Positions 9,360 to 19,660 of a stretch of DNA of 64,000 nt are shown here, in pieces. The stretch's first letter is position 1. Each line of letters opens with the position of its first letter. The stretch is taken from NCBI GenBank assembly GCA_903837355.1, contig CAILUI010000053.1, positions 1 through 64,000 of the forward strand, written 5' to 3'. The notes under the pieces were generated by a model that saw only the letters and a list, made by a program, of their open reading frames with translations, was not told the DNA's origin and did not search any database. Source of the stretch: an uncultured Victivallales bacterium (GTDB lineage: Bacteria; Verrucomicrobiota; Lentisphaeria; Oligosphaerales; JAFGRS01). A program made the translations under genes and the position numbers.

Positions 9360-9521
9360 GCCGACAGCCCCTCGCAAGTCGCCCTGCCGAGGCTACCTTA
9401 CTGCCAGCCCGGGACGCGCCAACCCGGGGGGCGCGGCAGCGGGGCGGCAAACGGCAGCGGACCGCGACGCCTACGCCTCCGGATAAACCGGTGCGGGCAG
9501 ACTCCCGCAGATGCTTGACCT

Positions 9522-12500
9522 ATGAGAGCAACGCCTCACAGACGCTTCGCGCTAGGGCCCCTGTTGGCCGTCTGCAGCGTCGTCCTCAGCGCTGTCGGCG
9601 CCGACCTGTCCCTGCCCGCGGGCAGCTACCGCGCCGTCGGCCAGGCGCGCCACGACAGCTACACCCTCGACGTGGCCCTCACCCCGCCTTCGGGAACCGC
9701 CGCCGCGGCCGCGGCCGACGTCGTTTTTGCGTTCGTGGGCCCCGCCGACTACGCCCGCTGCCGCTGGGACGCCGGTGGTTTCGTGCTGGAGCGACTGACT
9801 GCCGGCGTGACCACCGTGCTCTGCCGCGGCCCAGAGCCCCTCCCCGCCGAGCTGGCGCGTGGCGGCACTCTGGAGATCCGGACCCGGCCGACGCTGGTGG
9901 AAGTGATCGCGGGCGGGCGGCGCATCTGTCGCGTCATCAGCACCGGCATGGGCCGTGGCCAGGTGGCCGTGGCGACGGGAACCGGCCTGGCCGAGGCGAC
10001 CAGCGCCGCCTGTCAGCCCGTTGAGCCCATCACCTTCGGCGATGATTTCATGCGCACCGAGAAGGAGGCCGCGGACCTGGGACTCTGGCCGCCCGTGTCC
10101 GGACACTGGCGGCTGTACTCGGTCATGGAGCGCATCCAGGCCAACCCCGATGCGCGCATCCGCGACGGCCACGAACCCGAGGCCGGGCGTAGCCCCAATC
10201 CCTTCTGCCTGTCGGGCAGCGGCCCGGATGGGGCCTTCATCCTGACCGGGGCCGCCTTCTGGACCGACTACGAAGCGGCGGTCTCCGTACGCTCCTTCCA
10301 GAGCGATGTCGGGCTGGTGTTCTCAGCCCGCGACGCCGCCGATTGCTGGATGGTACGCTGGGGCCTGCACTCCTTGGGGGTGCGCTCAGCCCGCCTGGAG
10401 CTGGTGCAGCGCCGCGGCGGCCAGGAGCGGGTGGTCGCCGCGACGACCGTCAGCGGCCGGGCCGAGGCCTGGTACCGTCTCGGGGTACGTCTGTGCGGCG
10501 ACCGCATCACCGTCCTGGTTGACGACGTGGCGGTGCTGGAGCAGCGTGACGACGCCTGCACCGGTGGCCGCATCGGCCTCTACTCCAGCGGCCAGCACGA
10601 GACCTACTTCGACGATGTGACCGTGCGCTCAGTAACGGCCCTGGCGCTGACCGATCCGGCCCTCTTCGCCAGCGACATGGTGCGGCCCCTTGCCGGTACC
10701 TGGGAGGTGTCCGCCGGCGTCCTCGGTGCCGAGTTCACGGGGCAGAGTACGACGGAGCTGGCGGTCTGTGCCCTCGGCTGGCGCGAGTGGCCGGCCCAAG
10801 GCCTGGAAAGTCGCGTCGAGGCCGCGCCCGGAAGCAGCTTCGGCGTCGCCTTCGCCCTGGCCAGCGCGGCAGAGTGCATCCGCGTGCTCGTCCGGCGCGA
10901 CGCGGACGGGGGGCAGATCACGGTCGCCAAGGTGTCGGCAGGCGCGGTCGAGGAGCTGGCGCGCGTGCCCTGCCCGCTGCCCAGAACCGGCCCCGTCCAC
11001 CTCGGCGTCGACGCCCGCGCCGGTGTGCTCAAGGTACGTACCGACGGCGTCACCCGACTGCGGCTGCGCTCGTCAGCCGATCTCAGCGGCCCGGTGGGAC
11101 TGCTCGCTGCCGGCCCCGGCACGGTCCGCTTCACGGCCACCACGCTCTTTGCCGAACCGCGCGAGGACTGGGAGCAGCCGGTGATCATCGAGCGTTTCGC
11201 CGACGACCCCTTCATGCAGGGCTGGGCCTCCACCCGCTTCGTCTGGCTGCGCCTGGACGCCGGGGAGGACCGCGCAACCTTCCCCCAGCGCTTCGTCCAC
11301 AATGGCGACTTCTACGGACCTTTCCGGATCACCGCCCCGGTGCAGGACCGCCTGGCCTTCTTCTTCGGCCTCGACGACGTCATCCCGGCCAAGGGCTACT
11401 GCCTCGAAACCCGGGTTGACGCCGCGCGCCGCACCGGCACGGTCACGCTGTCCCGCGAGCGCCAGACACTGGCTCGCGTTAGCTTCACCCCCGGCGAGCG
11501 CAAGGTGCTGCCCGGCCAGCAACTGGTCGATGAGAAGATCGGCGCGCGCCCACGCACGCCGGAGACCGAGAGCTACGGCGCGCTCGAACTGAACCGCGAC
11601 GGCCAGATGATCTGGGCCAGCATCGACGGCACGGAACTCTTCTGCATCCACGATCCGGCGCCGCTGACGGGCCGGGCGCTGGGACTGCAGGTCCCCGCCC
11701 CCCTGGATTTCATCCACATCGCCGCCCTGCGCGGCAACCTCAAGGACGAGCTCTTCGAGAGGGCCGCGGTCGACTGGACCCCGGTGGGCAACTGGGAGGT
11801 GACCAACCGCTTCGCCTGCGACCCACGCTGGTCCAATATGAACGGCAGCAGCAAGGGCGTCGCCGCTCTCTGGAGCAAGTTTGCCTTCAGCGGCGATTGC
11901 ACCATCGAGTACTATGCCGGCATGCGCATGCGCCAGGAAGAGATGATGGAGGGCGCCGACCGCATGTTCTATCCGCGCGTGGGCGACATCAACCTGGCCC
12001 TGGCCACCCGCGCCGGCGAGGTGTTCAGCGGCTACACCGTGCTGGTCACCGCCTGGGACCCCATGTGGACGGAGACCGTCACCCAATTCCGCCGGCTGGG
12101 CCAAGTGCTGGCGCAGACCGACAAGGAGCTGGTGCCGCGGGGCCGGAAACGCTCCCCCAAGACCCGCGCCGTCGAGGTGGACTGGGATCCGGGCGGTCGC
12201 CCGGTCCACGGCGCCTGGTACTTCGTCAAGGTCCGCAAGACCGGCCCTCGCTACGACGTCTGGTTCGACAACGTTCCCGTCTTCTCGGTCACCGACCCGG
12301 AGCCGCTCACGGTGCAGCGCCTGGCGCTGTGGACCCAGCACAACAGCATCGTCATCGCCCGCGCCAAGATCAGCTACCGCGAGTGCGAGCGGGTCGTCGA
12401 GGTCGGACAGCCGCTGCGGGCGGGGGCCAGTCAGACGACGCCGGCGGCCAGCGTCGAGGTGCCGCGCCTGTGCAGTCCGACGCACCCGCAGCGCGGCTTT

Positions 12501-15500
12501 GACATGGAGAACTCCCTGCCGGGCTTCACTCCCTGGAATGGCGACCAGAGCGTGGAACAGACGCTTGAACCGCGCGCGCCGGGGGGCACGGCCCTGCGCC
12601 TCGAGAACCTGCACGGCGGCGGCGACCTGGGCGTGCGGCTGCCGCTCTGCGGGATGGACCTGGGCCGCGACACCGTGCTCGAGATGGACGTGGCCGTTGA
12701 GCCCGGCACCCTGATCAACCTCTACCTCGCCTTTGACGATCGGCCTGCCGAACGCTGCTTCGTGCCCCTCACCGGCCCCCAGAACGAAGGGCCAAACCTG
12801 GTGCGACTGGGTGACCGCGCCGGCATCCCGGCCGATGGGCAGTGGCAGCACCTGCGCTGGGACCTGGGCGACTGGGCGCGGCGGCGTTTCCCCTGGCGAC
12901 CGTCGTACCGCCTGCAGTTCCTCATGATCGGCATGCTGCATGAAGGCTATCTGAACGCCGGGCTGGGCGGCAATGCGGCCGGTGCGGTCTACCGCCTCGA
13001 CAACCTCAGCCTGACGACGGCGGGCGGCACCGACGTCGCCGTCGAGTACCACGCCGAAAGCCTCGCCGGCCTGTGCTGGCGGGCCTGGCTGGCGCCGACC
13101 GCGGACAGCCCCAGCCCCGCGGGCACGCCTGAACTCCGCGAACCCTGCCTGCTGCTCGCGGCCGCCGGCCCCGGCGATGGCTTCGTCCACGGTGAGTGGC
13201 TGGACGGCGACACAGTCCGCCGCCTGGCGCCGATACCCCTGCGCATCGCCCCCCCCCTGGCCGTCGCCCGCACCGACCCGGCTCCGGGCACCCTCTGGGG
13301 CGGCGACCGCGTACGCCTCACCTTCGCGGCGGCCGCCGGACACCCCGACCTGGCCCATTGCCAGCTCAGCGTCGGCGGTAGCGCGGTCCCTGTCAACGAA
13401 GCGACGGCCAGCTACGACCCCGCGACCCGCGAGTTGGACATACGAGTGCTCTGGAGCGACGCGCCAAAGCCCGATGGGGCGGTGCTGGAACTGGTCTTCC
13501 AGACGGCCGACCTGCGCGGCGGCAGTGCCGGTGTCGGCCCGCGCGGCCAGGTCAGTGAACCGCGACTGGACCTGGTCCACACCTGGCAGGCGGTCCTCGA
13601 CTATGCCCAGGACCGCACCCCGCCACGCGTTGAGCTGTCCGGCGACTGGGCCCGCGGCACGGACTTCAACGACGGCCTGGGCAAGACGACGCTGCTGGCA
13701 CCACGGGACGAGTGCCGGCTGAGCCTCGTGCCCGGCCTGGACGGCTCGCCGGCCATGCAACTCGAGAACACCGTCTGCGGCAGCACCTTCAACGTCGACC
13801 TCGGACTGCCAGCCTTTACCCTCGGACGCTACCCGCGCCTCGCCTTCGACTACCGCGTCGACGCCTACGCGCAGTGCGACTTCATGTTCCGCTTCCTCGG
13901 CCAGCAGTGGACCCTGGGCTGCACCGACGGCGACGACGCGGGCGGCATGCTGATGGGCAGCATCGACGGCATCGTCCGCGACAACGCCTGGCACCACGCC
14001 GAGGTCGATCTCTCCGGCCTGCGTCCAAAGGCGTTCCGGCGGATGCTTGGGCAGGGCGGCAGCATCGGCGACGTCGGCTTCGGCGACTGGGTCTACCCCA
14101 GCAATGCGCCCGGGGCACGGGTGGCACTGGACCAGGTGACCCTGATCCCGGTCGTGGGGACGACGGCGGCACCGCTGGTGCTCACTTGGAGCGCCCGTGA
14201 CCCCTCGGGAACGACGGGCTTCAGCTACGTCTGGGACACGAGTCCGGCCACCGCTCCCGATACCACCGCCGAGACCGCGGAGTCCACGGCCAGCTTCGCG
14301 ACCCTCCCGGCGGGCGAGGCCTACTTCCACATCCGCGCCAGCGATGGGGCGGGCAACTGGGGAGCCACGACGCACGGACGCTTCCTGGTGGACAACGATC
14401 CGCCCGTGCCCACGGACAGCGAACCCGCCGCCGGCAGCAGCGCGGCGGTGGAGAGCTTCCGCGTCCGCTTTGGCCCGAGCCTGGCCGCCCTGGACCCGTC
14501 CGCCCTGACCCTCAGCATCAATGGCAAGAGCTATGCCGCGCGCTCCGGCGGCGGCACCTGGGACGGCGCGACCTCCGAATTCAGCTTCGACATGCTGACC
14601 GACTGGTCGCTGCTGCGCGGGGTGATCGCCGACGGCTCACCGATGTCCGTTACCCTCGCCGACCTGCGCGATTTCGCCGGCAACAAGATGGCCCCCTGCA
14701 CCTGGGCATGGAAGGTCGACTACGCGCAGGACAAGACGGGCCCCCAACCGCCCCGCCTCTGGGGCTATGGCAGCGCCTTCGAGAACTACGAGCACTTCGC
14801 CGGCGGCGCCGGTCCGCACTGGCGCGCCTACGGGGACCCAGAGGGCAGCGAGACGGAGGTCACGGGAGTCGTGTTGCCGGAGATCGGGCCCTGCCTGCGC
14901 CTCCGCAAGCTCGGGACCGCGGCCCGCTTCGCGGCTTACCGCAGCGTGGTGCAGTACTCCCTCAAGGCCTATCCGCTGCTGAGTTTCGACTACTGCCTGA
15001 CCCCGGGCACCAAGGTCAACCTGCTGCTGTTCATCAACAAGGAATGGCGCCAGATCACGATGACTGGCAGCGACCACCTGCCCAGCCTGGGCCGCATCCC
15101 CGAGGCCAGAGACGATGGCCAGTGGCGCCATGCCACCGTAGACCTGGCACAGTGCCTGCGTGAAGGTTTGCCGGACGCCACCCGTCCCGAGGTGCGCCTC
15201 CTCGCCTTCGGCGATTGGGGCGCGCCCAACGCCCCCGGCACCACCTTCTATCTCGACAACGTCGCACGGCTCGGATCCGCCTGCCCGCTGCCCCTGGCCC
15301 GTTACTCGGCCGCGGACGCCACCGGCATCCGCGCCTACCGCCTGGGCTTCAGCCGGGAGCCCCTGGAGGTACCCGCCGGCGCCGACAGCACGCCGCGCGA
15401 CACGCCGGTGCTGCTGGCGGCGGCCGACGAGCCTGGCACCTGGTACATCCACGCCCGCGCCCAGGACGGCGCCGGCAACTGGGGCGAGACGCTGCATTTC

Positions 15501-16019
15501 CCGTACCTCTGCACCCAGCCCGTGGCGCCGTACACCGAGAATGGCTACGAGGCCGGCGACAACTGGCGGGTCAGCGCGGCGCAGCGCGCCTCGCAGGGCA
15601 CTCTCTACCGGGCCAAGAGCAGCGGTGCCAATGAACTGCTCGGCGTGCAGTTGGTCATGCAACCCTCCTGCGACATGGAGATTTCGCGCCGCCTGGCCAT
15701 GGCGCTGCCAACGACCACGACCCTCGAGGTCGACCTCTACCTGGCAGGCGAACGCAGCGCCCCCGTCGCTGCCTGCATGCGGCCCGCGGGCGGCAATGGC
15801 GTGCTCATCGTCGGCGACAAGGTCGACCTCGAACCGGGCGTCTGGCAGCGCGGACTAAAGCTGACCTTCCCACAGGAAGCGCTGGCCAAGGCCGCCGGCG
15901 GTCCGGACCAACCGCTGAACAGCCGCGACCTGGGCCTCGTCATCACCCCGGCACGGGGGGCCCGCAGCGTGATCCTCATCGATCACCTGAAGATCAACGG
16001 CAAGCTCACCGGGGGCTGA
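9522..16019 (+). CDS. Giant secreted modular protein with ConA/LamG-like and CBM-like repeats
   Basis: A 2165-residue exported protein with a signal peptide ending near AVGA (residue 27). Residues about 30-740 contain successive concanavalin/laminin-G-like beta-sandwich units, for example one ending YFDDVTVRSV. About 740-960 is a further such unit. Three related carbohydrate-binding-like modules follow at roughly 990-1170, 1365-1550 and 1745-1920; each has a 'length of a fold' core (VLEMDV, LAFDYR, LSFDYC), a GQWRH-type turn and a closing YLDN or LDQV strand. They alternate with Ig/fibronectin-like linkers carrying DGAGNWG near residues 1609 and 1983. No catalytic domain was recognised, so a surface adhesin or polysaccharide-binding scaffold is likely. 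lplA follows after six bases. No strong ribosome binding site precedes the ATG at 9522. Confidence 0.8.
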   Translation: MRATPHRRFALGPLLAVCSVVLSAVGADLSLPAGSYRAVGQARHDSYTLDVALTPPSGTAAAAAADVVFAFVGPADYARCRWDAGGFVLERLTAGVTTVLCRGPEPLPAELARGGTLEIRTRPTLVEVIAGGRRICRVISTGMGRGQVAVATGTGLAEATSAACQPVEPITFGDDFMRTEKEAADLGLWPPVSGHWRLYSVMERIQANPDARIRDGHEPEAGRSPNPFCLSGSGPDGAFILTGAAFWTDYEAAVSVRSFQSDVGLVFSARDAADCWMVRWGLHSLGVRSARLELVQRRGGQERVVAATTVSGRAEAWYRLGVRLCGDRITVLVDDVAVLEQRDDACTGGRIGLYSSGQHETYFDDVTVRSVTALALTDPALFASDMVRPLAGTWEVSAGVLGAEFTGQSTTELAVCALGWREWPAQGLESRVEAAPGSSFGVAFALASAAECIRVLVRRDADGGQITVAKVSAGAVEELARVPCPLPRTGPVHLGVDARAGVLKVRTDGVTRLRLRSSADLSGPVGLLAAGPGTVRFTATTLFAEPREDWEQPVIIERFADDPFMQGWASTRFVWLRLDAGEDRATFPQRFVHNGDFYGPFRITAPVQDRLAFFFGLDDVIPAKGYCLETRVDAARRTGTVTLSRERQTLARVSFTPGERKVLPGQQLVDEKIGARPRTPETESYGALELNRDGQMIWASIDGTELFCIHDPAPLTGRALGLQVPAPLDFIHIAALRGNLKDELFERAAVDWTPVGNWEVTNRFACDPRWSNMNGSSKGVAALWSKFAFSGDCTIEYYAGMRMRQEEMMEGADRMFYPRVGDINLALATRAGEVFSGYTVLVTAWDPMWTETVTQFRRLGQVLAQTDKELVPRGRKRSPKTRAVEVDWDPGGRPVHGAWYFVKVRKTGPRYDVWFDNVPVFSVTDPEPLTVQRLALWTQHNSIVIARAKISYRECERVVEVGQPLRAGASQTTPAASVEVPRLCSPTHPQRGFDMENSLPGFTPWNGDQSVEQTLEPRAPGGTALRLENLHGGGDLGVRLPLCGMDLGRDTVLEMDVAVEPGTLINLYLAFDDRPAERCFVPLTGPQNEGPNLVRLGDRAGIPADGQWQHLRWDLGDWARRRFPWRPSYRLQFLMIGMLHEGYLNAGLGGNAAGAVYRLDNLSLTTAGGTDVAVEYHAESLAGLCWRAWLAPTADSPSPAGTPELREPCLLLAAAGPGDGFVHGEWLDGDTVRRLAPIPLRIAPPLAVARTDPAPGTLWGGDRVRLTFAAAAGHPDLAHCQLSVGGSAVPVNEATASYDPATRELDIRVLWSDAPKPDGAVLELVFQTADLRGGSAGVGPRGQVSEPRLDLVHTWQAVLDYAQDRTPPRVELSGDWARGTDFNDGLGKTTLLAPRDECRLSLVPGLDGSPAMQLENTVCGSTFNVDLGLPAFTLGRYPRLAFDYRVDAYAQCDFMFRFLGQQWTLGCTDGDDAGGMLMGSIDGIVRDNAWHHAEVDLSGLRPKAFRRMLGQGGSIGDVGFGDWVYPSNAPGARVALDQVTLIPVVGTTAAPLVLTWSARDPSGTTGFSYVWDTSPATAPDTTAETAESTASFATLPAGEAYFHIRASDGAGNWGATTHGRFLVDNDPPVPTDSEPAAGSSAAVESFRVRFGPSLAALDPSALTLSINGKSYAARSGGGTWDGATSEFSFDMLTDWSLLRGVIADGSPMSVTLADLRDFAGNKMAPCTWAWKVDYAQDKTGPQPPRLWGYGSAFENYEHFAGGAGPHWRAYGDPEGSETEVTGVVLPEIGPCLRLRKLGTAARFAAYRSVVQYSLKAYPLLSFDYCLTPGTKVNLLLFINKEWRQITMTGSDHLPSLGRIPEARDDGQWRHATVDLAQCLREGLPDATRPEVRLLAFGDWGAPNAPGTTFYLDNVARLGSACPLPLARYSAADATGIRAYRLGFSREPLEVPAGADSTPRDTPVLLAAADEPGTWYIHARAQDGAGNWGETLHFPYLCTQPVAPYTENGYEAGDNWRVSAAQRASQGTLYRAKSSGANELLGVQLVMQPSCDMEISRRLAMALPTTTTLEVDLYLAGERSAPVAACMRPAGGNGVLIVGDKVDLEPGVWQRGLKLTFPQEALAKAAGGPDQPLNSRDLGLVITPARGARSVILIDHLKINGKLTGG

Positions 16020-16025
16020 GGCAAG

Positions 16026-17081
16026 ATGGCAGAGCCCCCGCTCAGACTGGTCCGCTACGATCTCGACGGCCTGGATCCCACCCGCAACCTGGCCGTCGAG
16101 GAGCACCTGGCGCGCACCTGCCCGGACGATACGATCCGGCTCGTGTTCTACCGCAATGCGCCGGCCGTGATCATCGGGCGCAATCAGAACCCGTGGCAGG
16201 AGGCCGATCTCGCCGAGGCTGCCCGCCGCGGGGTCGTGGTCGCGCGCCGAGCCTCGGGGGGTGGGACCGTCGTCCACGATGAGGGCAATCTGAACTACGG
16301 CTTCATCATGCCGCGGCGCCTCTACGCCCCGGCGCGCTTCCTGCAGATCGTCGTCGAGGCCCTGGGCGCTCTCGGGATCGCCGCCTCGGCGTGCTCGCGC
16401 AGTTCAATCTGGGTGCATGACCGTAAAGTCTCGGGGACCGCCTTCCTGCTGACCGGCCGCAGCGCTCTGCTGCACGGCTGTATCCTGGTGCATAGCGACC
16501 TCGAGCGCCTGCGCCGGCTGTTACTGCCGCCGCCGGCAGAGCGTCGCAGCCGCGCCGTGGCCTCCATCCGTTCGCCGGTCACCCGCCTGTGCGAGCAGTT
16601 GCCCACGCTGACCGTGGACGCCGTGCGCGAGGCCATCGCGGCCAGCGCCGCTCGGGCCTTTGCCGCCGCCGGCGACCTGGATCAGCACCCCACCGCGCCC
16701 GACCCCGCGGCCGTGGCCACGCTGCTGGCCCGCCTGCAGTCCTGGGACTGGACCTACGGCCGCACCGCGGACTTCGAGCATGTGCTGCACGGGGCCGGCG
16801 CAGAGATCACGCTGCAGGTCAAGAGTGGGGTGATCGCCGGGATCCAGGCCGGGACCAGACCGGATCTCCAGATCGCCCTGCAGAGCCTCTGGTCAGGCTG
16901 CCGCTACGACGGCACCGTCCTCGCCACGGCGCTGCGGGCGGCCACCACCCTCGCGGCGGACGCGAAAGCCGAGCTCGCCGCCGCCGTGCAGCGCGAGATC
17001 CCGGCGCTGCCGGCGTTGCGCTCCGGCGGAGACGCGCCTACCGTAGAGACAGCGCTCGAAGGGTGGGCGCCTGGGTGCTAA
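16026..17081 (+). CDS. lplA: Lipoate-protein ligase A / lipoyltransferase family
   Basis: A 351-residue cytoplasmic enzyme that activates lipoate with ATP and attaches it to lysines of lipoyl domains (2-oxoacid dehydrogenases, glycine cleavage H protein). The N-terminal BPL/LplA domain has the lipoate-binding RRASGGGTVVHDEGNLNY signature near residues 75-95 and the catalytic DRKVSGTAF lysine segment near 130-140. The C-terminal ~100 residues match the small accessory domain of bacterial LplA, so one polypeptide is probably sufficient. It lies six bases after the giant secreted protein gene and fourteen before the next gene, so it is co-transcribed with proteins unrelated in function. Confidence 0.9.
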   Translation: MAEPPLRLVRYDLDGLDPTRNLAVEEHLARTCPDDTIRLVFYRNAPAVIIGRNQNPWQEADLAEAARRGVVVARRASGGGTVVHDEGNLNYGFIMPRRLYAPARFLQIVVEALGALGIAASACSRSSIWVHDRKVSGTAFLLTGRSALLHGCILVHSDLERLRRLLLPPPAERRSRAVASIRSPVTRLCEQLPTLTVDAVREAIAASAARAFAAAGDLDQHPTAPDPAAVATLLARLQSWDWTYGRTADFEHVLHGAGAEITLQVKSGVIAGIQAGTRPDLQIALQSLWSGCRYDGTVLATALRAATTLAADAKAELAAAVQREIPALPALRSGGDAPTVETALEGWAPGC

Positions 17082-17095
17082 CGGGGAGATTCACG

Positions 17096-19564
17096 ATGCG
17101 CGCACGGACGGCCTGTCTGCTGAGTGTCTGGCTGGGACTGGGGCTGGCCTGGGCCGCTGACCCGCTGGTGTCAGGCGTGACCCTGGCGCAGCGGCCCGGC
17201 ACCAAGTTGGTGGACATCGGCTACGACCTGGCCGCGACGGCCCCGGTCGAGATCCGCATCCGCCTTTCGAGCGACGGCGGCACCACCTGGACGGTGCCCA
17301 GCGCCAGCCTCAGCGGCGATTTGGGTACGGGGATCACGGCCGGTGCCGGCAAGGCCGTCGTCTGGGACAGCGGCGTGGACTGGAGCGGCGAGCACACCGC
17401 GCAGTTGCGCGTCGAGGTCACGGCCACCGAGGCGGCCTACCTGGTCATCGATCTCGCCGCCGGTCCGGCGGCCGCCAGCTACCCCATGGCCTACCTGTGG
17501 ACCGTCCCCGCCGGCGGCTGGGCAGCGGAGCACAAGACCACCAAGTTGGTGTTGCGACGCCTCCCCAGGACCGCCCCTTCCTTCACCATGGGCAGCCCGG
17601 CCGGCGAACTGGGACACTCCGCCTTCGAGCCCCAACATGAGGTGACGCTGACGCAGGACTTCTGCATCGGCGTCTTCGAGGTCACGCAGATGCAGTGGAA
17701 CCTGGTGATGGACACCTGGCCGAGCTACTTCAACAACGCCGACGTCCGCGCGGCCCGGCCGGTGGAGCAGGTGAGTTACAGCGGCATCCGTGGGGCGACC
17801 GCGGGAGCGGGTTGGCCCGGCAGCAGCGCGGTGGACGTGGGCTCGTTCGTGGGCAGGCTCCGCCAGAAGACCGGTCTGACGACCCTCGACCTGCCCACCG
17901 AGTCGCAGTGGGAGTACGCCTGCCGCGCCGGTACCACCACGGCCCTGAACAACGGGACCAACCTGACGTCGGTGTCCGCGGATGCCAACGTGTCCTTGCT
18001 TGGCCGCTACGCCGGCAATCGCGGCCCAGGCTCCAGCCAGGACTCCGGACTGGCGGACGGCACGGCCGCCGCCGGCTCATACCTGCCGAATGCGTGGGGG
18101 CTGTACGATCTGCATGGCAACCTCTGGGAGTGGTGCCTGGACTGGTGTGCAACGTACCCGGGAACAGTCTCGAACCCAGGCGGCCCGGCGTCGGGCGCCA
18201 ACCGCGTGATCCGCGGCGGCAGTTGGGACTACTGGGCCGAGCACTGCCGTGCCGCCACGCGCAGCTGGAACGGGCCGAACGAATCCTATCGCCGCATCGG
18301 CTTCCGCCTGGCCGGCGGCGCGGCGGGCCTGGGCGCGCAGACGGCCATGTCGCAAACCGCCGCCCTGGACTCGCGCGACTACACGCTGACGGTGGTCAGC
18401 GCCCAGGGGACCCCGACGCCTGGCGTCGGCACCCACACCTATGCCTGGGGCGCGAGGGTCACCTGCACGCTTATCGACGATTCGCTGACACACGCCCCCG
18501 CTGGCTGGACCGGCACCGGCAGCGTCCCCGCCGTGGGCAGCACCCTGACGACCGGGGAACTCGTCCTCGCCGACCAGGGGGGCTCGACCGCCGCTTCGAT
18601 CGTCTGGAACTGGCTGCCAATCCCCGCCACCGTCAGCACGGGGCCCGTGTCCGACGTCCGCTTCGGCAGCGCCCAGTGCGGCGGCGAGGTCGTCGACGCG
18701 GGCGGTAGCGCCGTGACCCAGCGGGGCGTCTGCTGGAACACGGCCGGCGCACCCACCACGACCGATGGCTTCACCAACGACGGTGCCGGAACCGGCGCCT
18801 TCACCAGCGCCCTGACGGGATTGGTGCCCAACACGCGTTACTGGGTCCGTGCCTACGCGACCAACGCTGCCGGCCCGGCCTATGGCGCCGAGACCAGCTT
18901 CCGCACCTTGGCCGTCGCGCCGGTAGCGCTGTGGGATCTGACCGGCACCCACACGACGAGCGTGGGCGGAAACCCGGTAACGCTGCACCTGGTGCACGAT
19001 ACTCAGGGCAAACTCACGGGTACCGGCACCTGCAGACTGGCAGGACCGGCACCCGTACTCGTGCCGCTGGTGGCGCGGGGCAGTGTCAAGGGCAGAACCG
19101 GCGCGTTGCTGGCAACCCTGGCCGTGCGGGGCACGGACGCCGCAGCGGCGGCGAACGTCGCGCTGACCTTCACCCTCACCCTGAATGCGAGCACCCCGCA
19201 CCTGCACGGCCCCGTCGCCGGCAACCTCCAGGTCAACGGCGCGAGGACGGCGGTGGCGGAGACCGTGGTGCTGGACGCCCTGACCCCGATGGACGGCACC
19301 TGGACACTGGCGTTCCAGCTTGAGCAGACCGGACGGACGATCACGGGCAGCGCCCGGCTGAGCCTCGCCAACGGCGTCGGCTATGACTTTGCCGTACGGG
19401 GAAGACTCGGCGGCAGCACCGCCCTGCTGAGTCTGACCGCGGACCGCCTCGACCCCGCCGCGCGCGCCTTCCGAATCCGGGCCACGGTCACCCCGCAGGA
19501 AGGTGGCTGGGCGCTCTTGAACGGCCTCACCGGCGCGGGCTACGGGCAGACGCTGAACTGGTGA
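17096..19564 (+). CDS. Secreted protein with FGE/SUMF1-like domain and fibronectin-like module
   Basis: The ATG at 17096 is chosen because it begins a signal peptide (LLSVWLGLGLAWA) and has GGGGAG eight bases upstream, giving 822 residues; the frame is open far upstream inside lplA. Residues about 25-120 form a beta domain. Residues about 155-415 are a formylglycine-generating-enzyme-like fold: FTMGSP, FEVTQMQW, LPTESQWEYACRAG, DLHGNLWEWC and RVIRGGSWDY. True FGEs carry a Cys directly after GGSW; here it is Asp-Tyr, with only the later Cys in EHCRAATR retained, so sulfatase-activating chemistry is unlikely. Residues about 500-610 are fibronectin-III-like (LVPNTRYWVRAYATNAAG). The rest is a beta-rich tail. 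Probable extracellular binding protein. Confidence 0.82.
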   Translation: MRARTACLLSVWLGLGLAWAADPLVSGVTLAQRPGTKLVDIGYDLAATAPVEIRIRLSSDGGTTWTVPSASLSGDLGTGITAGAGKAVVWDSGVDWSGEHTAQLRVEVTATEAAYLVIDLAAGPAAASYPMAYLWTVPAGGWAAEHKTTKLVLRRLPRTAPSFTMGSPAGELGHSAFEPQHEVTLTQDFCIGVFEVTQMQWNLVMDTWPSYFNNADVRAARPVEQVSYSGIRGATAGAGWPGSSAVDVGSFVGRLRQKTGLTTLDLPTESQWEYACRAGTTTALNNGTNLTSVSADANVSLLGRYAGNRGPGSSQDSGLADGTAAAGSYLPNAWGLYDLHGNLWEWCLDWCATYPGTVSNPGGPASGANRVIRGGSWDYWAEHCRAATRSWNGPNESYRRIGFRLAGGAAGLGAQTAMSQTAALDSRDYTLTVVSAQGTPTPGVGTHTYAWGARVTCTLIDDSLTHAPAGWTGTGSVPAVGSTLTTGELVLADQGGSTAASIVWNWLPIPATVSTGPVSDVRFGSAQCGGEVVDAGGSAVTQRGVCWNTAGAPTTTDGFTNDGAGTGAFTSALTGLVPNTRYWVRAYATNAAGPAYGAETSFRTLAVAPVALWDLTGTHTTSVGGNPVTLHLVHDTQGKLTGTGTCRLAGPAPVLVPLVARGSVKGRTGALLATLAVRGTDAAAAANVALTFTLTLNASTPHLHGPVAGNLQVNGARTAVAETVVLDALTPMDGTWTLAFQLEQTGRTITGSARLSLANGVGYDFAVRGRLGGSTALLSLTADRLDPAARAFRIRATVTPQEGGWALLNGLTGAGYGQTLNW

Positions 19565-19660
19565 GGTCCCGGCGGAGTCCGCTTCGCGAAGGTCGCGCCG
19601 TCGCTCCCTGGCCTGGCGGACGGGATGCGGCGCCGCGGAACTGGCGCTTGCCGGCTCGGA

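Noticed and set aside
11073..14375. A 1100-codon open frame on the minus strand opposite the giant secreted protein
   Set aside because: It has no signal, domain or ribosome binding site, and its composition (runs of Gly, Ala, Arg) is that of an antisense frame in GC-rich DNA; the plus-strand gene is clearly real.
16589..17095. N-terminal extension of the FGE-like protein inside lplA
   Set aside because: The extension is Arg/Gly-rich antisense-like sequence in another frame of lplA; the ATG at 17096 starts a clean signal peptide with a good ribosome binding site.
17570..18320. Active sulfatase-modifying formylglycine-generating enzyme
   Set aside because: The cysteine after GGSW is replaced by Asp-Tyr and no sulfatase gene is adjacent, so only the fold is claimed.
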